Assembly (NCBI GenBank): GCA_009801015.1
Contig: VHZZ01003075.1
Span: 39,248 to 60,999, forward strand
Direction: 5' to 3'
Length of the DNA: 21,752 nucleotides
From: Silene noctiflora
Lineage: Eukaryota > Streptophyta > Magnoliopsida > Caryophyllales > Caryophyllaceae
The notes beneath the pieces were generated by a model. The model had not been told where the DNA came from, searched no databases, and saw only the letters and a list, made by a program, of their open reading frames with translations. Position 1 is the stretch's first letter; each line of letters opens with the position of its first letter. Position numbers and translations under genes: made by a program. Of this stretch, positions 20,002 to 21,752 are shown one piece after another.

Positions 20002-20450
20002 TATAATATAATTACATGAACCACAAAAAGGGTATTTCGGGTATTTTACCTGATGGCCTTCTTATACTCTGGGGCACAGGTGCTTAAGAGTGCAAAGGAA
20101 GTTGACTGACCCATCAAACTATTTTTGCCCACGTCGCTTCTAGTTTTGGTGTGAACTTGTAAACACTGCTGACAAGTGCAAACGAGAGTAAATTGTAACG
20201 GGAGAATGGGAATCGGAGGCCACGTTTTGTACAACTCGGGTGATCTTTCTGCCTCTAACCGTGCATAATCTCATGTATCATAGTGTTCATTTTTTGTAAT
20301 ATTCGTTTTATTCTTCGTTTTTTCTAACCCCTTCAGTTCTTTTGTAGCAGAAACTCTCGTGTAGTTTTAGGAATGGCAATTGTAAAATAAGTGCATTTGT
20401 TTTGTCCATGATATACCACACGTTACTTGAAACTGCCATGTATTTCTAGC
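20002..20450 (+). other. Probable 3' UTR of the KEA gene
   Basis: AT-rich DNA directly after the stop. T-rich motifs with TTTTTTGTAATATTCG near 20290 and GTAAAATAAGTG near 20383 are plausible polyadenylation regions of the loose plant type. GGGGCACAG|GTGC near 20072-20084 resembles a splice acceptor, so an intron in the 3' UTR is possible, but I see no paired donor I would trust. The end is approximate. Confidence 0.35.
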
Positions 20451-21174
20451 AAAAAGTCGATCCATTTCATTGGCGCAAGCTTCTTGTCTCTCTAATCGTC
20501 TCTGTATGCAAGTTTGTTGAAAACTTACACTTTTTTTTTACTTTTTTGTTTTGTTTTGATGAAGTTGTGACTTATGAGGCAGGGAGTTCCCTCATTAAAT
20601 TCCGTATTTGGTTTAATTCTTTTTCGGAGAGGATTTTTTCAGGTAGAGAATATTGCGTGCATTTGAAACTCATTATTTTGCTACAAGAATAGTTAACAGT
20701 CTGATATCAAAAGCATTTTACCCTCTTATTAGACGGTGTTCGGAAATTTCACATGGAAAACGCGGAAAAGAAGATCTATTTCTTTACTGTAAAACCATGG
20801 AATTTTTCATTTGCCATTCGTTTCATTTCCTAACTAAGAACTCATTCACTTTTATCATGTCCTCCCTTGCAACTCGCACAACCTGCCTGAACATAGTTAT
20901 TGGTAATTGTCAAGCCGATGGCCGTTGTACCCTCAAGATCAGCAGCCTTTGTTGGTTGTCGCCTGTGTTGATCATACCTGCAGCATTTTTGTTGCATCTT
21001 GTTCTTCCCCTGTCACAACCATTGAAGTTATTGCAGACTATTTATATTTAAGTTATCTGCAAATAATGGTCAGATTGTGTAAAATCAGTTGAACATTAGG
21101 GTTCCTTGCAAATTGACTGAAGTAGAGGGTAGCATCAGGGGTTTAAATATTAAAGGACTAGGAATTTCCGGATC
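20451..21174. other. Intergenic DNA, no gene recognised
   Basis: T-rich around 20528-20560, then ordinary AT-rich sequence. A less AT-rich patch at about 20840-21020 is open in two plus-strand frames, but neither translation resembles a known protein. It could belong to a longer 3' UTR or a non-coding transcript. Confidence 0.4.
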
Positions 21175-21490
21175 CAAACTACCCGGCCTGCATCCGATCC
21201 TAATGACGTGTTCGCTGGTTTCAAGTTGGAAAGTAAGGCTCTAAAACAAAGTTATGGAGGGGGCCAGTAAACTGAAAATTTTGAGATTTGGTGGCAAAGA
21301 CAGCTAGATGTTATTTGTGACAAACTAGTCGATCTGTATCCGATACTAAGATACTAATGACTTTCGCCGGTTTTCAAGTTGGAAAGTGAGGCTCTAAAAC
21401 AGATTGATGATAATGTATACAAAAGTTATGGAGGGGGCAAGCAAGTAAAGTGGACATTTTTGAGATTTGGTGGCAGATGTTATTTATAGA
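21175..21490. repeat. Imperfect direct duplication, two units
   Basis: Unit 1 (21175-21320) and unit 2 (21321-21490) both start CAAACTA and share, in order, CAAGTTGGAAAGT, GGCTCTAAAACA, GTTATGGAGGGGGC, TTTTGAGATTTGGTGGCA and GATGTTATTT. Unit 2 has about 24 extra bases, mostly before the GTTATGGAGG block. There is no open frame. The origin is unknown. Confidence 0.8.
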
Positions 21491-21520
21491 TCTGAAACAT
21501 AATACGTACAGTACTTCTGA

Positions 21521-21539
21521 TACGACTCATTTAGTCGTA
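21521..21539. repeat. Perfect 7-bp hairpin
   Basis: TACGACT at 21521-21527 pairs perfectly with AGTCGTA at 21533-21539 across the five-base loop CATTT. It is not followed by a T-run and has no evident function. Confidence 0.6.
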
Positions 21540-21643
21540 GTTAAATGAAGTGAATTAGTTTGGTTTTGATAGATTAAATAGTATTATGGAGCTTGGTTAT
21601 GGATTATTTGTGAGGGAGTTTCGAATGCTAATGGGCCGGTTTT

Positions 21644-21752
21644 TGATAAGTGATATTTATATGCATTATTACCCCTATTATTAGCTTGATTTTACTTGTT
21701 ATTTAGCACTTATCAAAGTGTTTGTGAGCTAATATTGTATTTCTAGTGCAAA
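21644..21752 (+). mobile_element. Start of an LTR related to the left LTR, cut by window edge
   Basis: TGATAAGTGATATTTATATG follows a non-repetitive flank. From there the sequence resembles the outer end of the left LTR read on its own strand: CCCCTATTATTAGCT (21672-21686) corresponds to CCCCTATTATATTAGCT, and GTGTTTGTGAGCTAAT (21718-21733) to GTGTTTAGTTGAGCTAAT. It therefore appears to be the first about 110 bp of an Athila-like LTR in plus orientation. Whether it is solo or part of a full element cannot be seen. Confidence 0.55.

Overview
The window looks like nuclear DNA of a flowering plant, almost certainly a eudicot. It carries one long multi-intron gene with GT-AG introns, AT-rich introns full of MITE relics, and degenerate plant-type LTR retrotransposons. 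The species cannot be read from the sequence. Isolated N characters inside the left LTR suggest a draft assembly.

Layout. (1) Positions 1-2080, minus strand: the gag and the start of the protease region of an Athila-like Ty3 retrotransposon, broken by two stops and one frameshift and cut by the window edge, with a tRNA-Asp-type primer binding site. (2) About 2081-3564, minus strand: its 5' LTR, with a TATA box and twin CCCCGATCGGGG palindromes. (3) About 3565-4501: old repeat-derived DNA, ending in a small palindromic MITE only 240 bp from the gene's start codon. (4) 4742-20001, plus strand: a complete K+/H+ antiporter gene of the KEA4/5/6 clade. I could place all 20 coding exons; they sum to 1833 nt and 610 residues, with every phase consistent and no stop. 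Introns range from 76 bp to 3.9 kb and at least five carry Stowaway-like MITEs or fragments. (5) About 20002-21174: 3' UTR and unassigned AT-rich DNA. (6) 21175-21490: an imperfect direct duplication. (7) 21644 to the end: the first about 110 bp of an LTR related to the left LTR but in the opposite orientation.

The only intact gene is the antiporter. Its family exchanges K+ for H+ across Golgi, trans-Golgi and prevacuolar membranes in plants and sets endomembrane pH and K+. The mobile-element remnants are passengers. Two related LTRs face the gene from either side with their U3 ends, so each would transcribe away from it. I found no operon-like, CRISPR-like or otherwise novel multi-gene system. 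The points most worth a second look are the MITE in the proximal promoter, the intron that splits the Gln-Asp motif, the twin palindromes in the LTR promoter, and the dense MITE load inside one gene.
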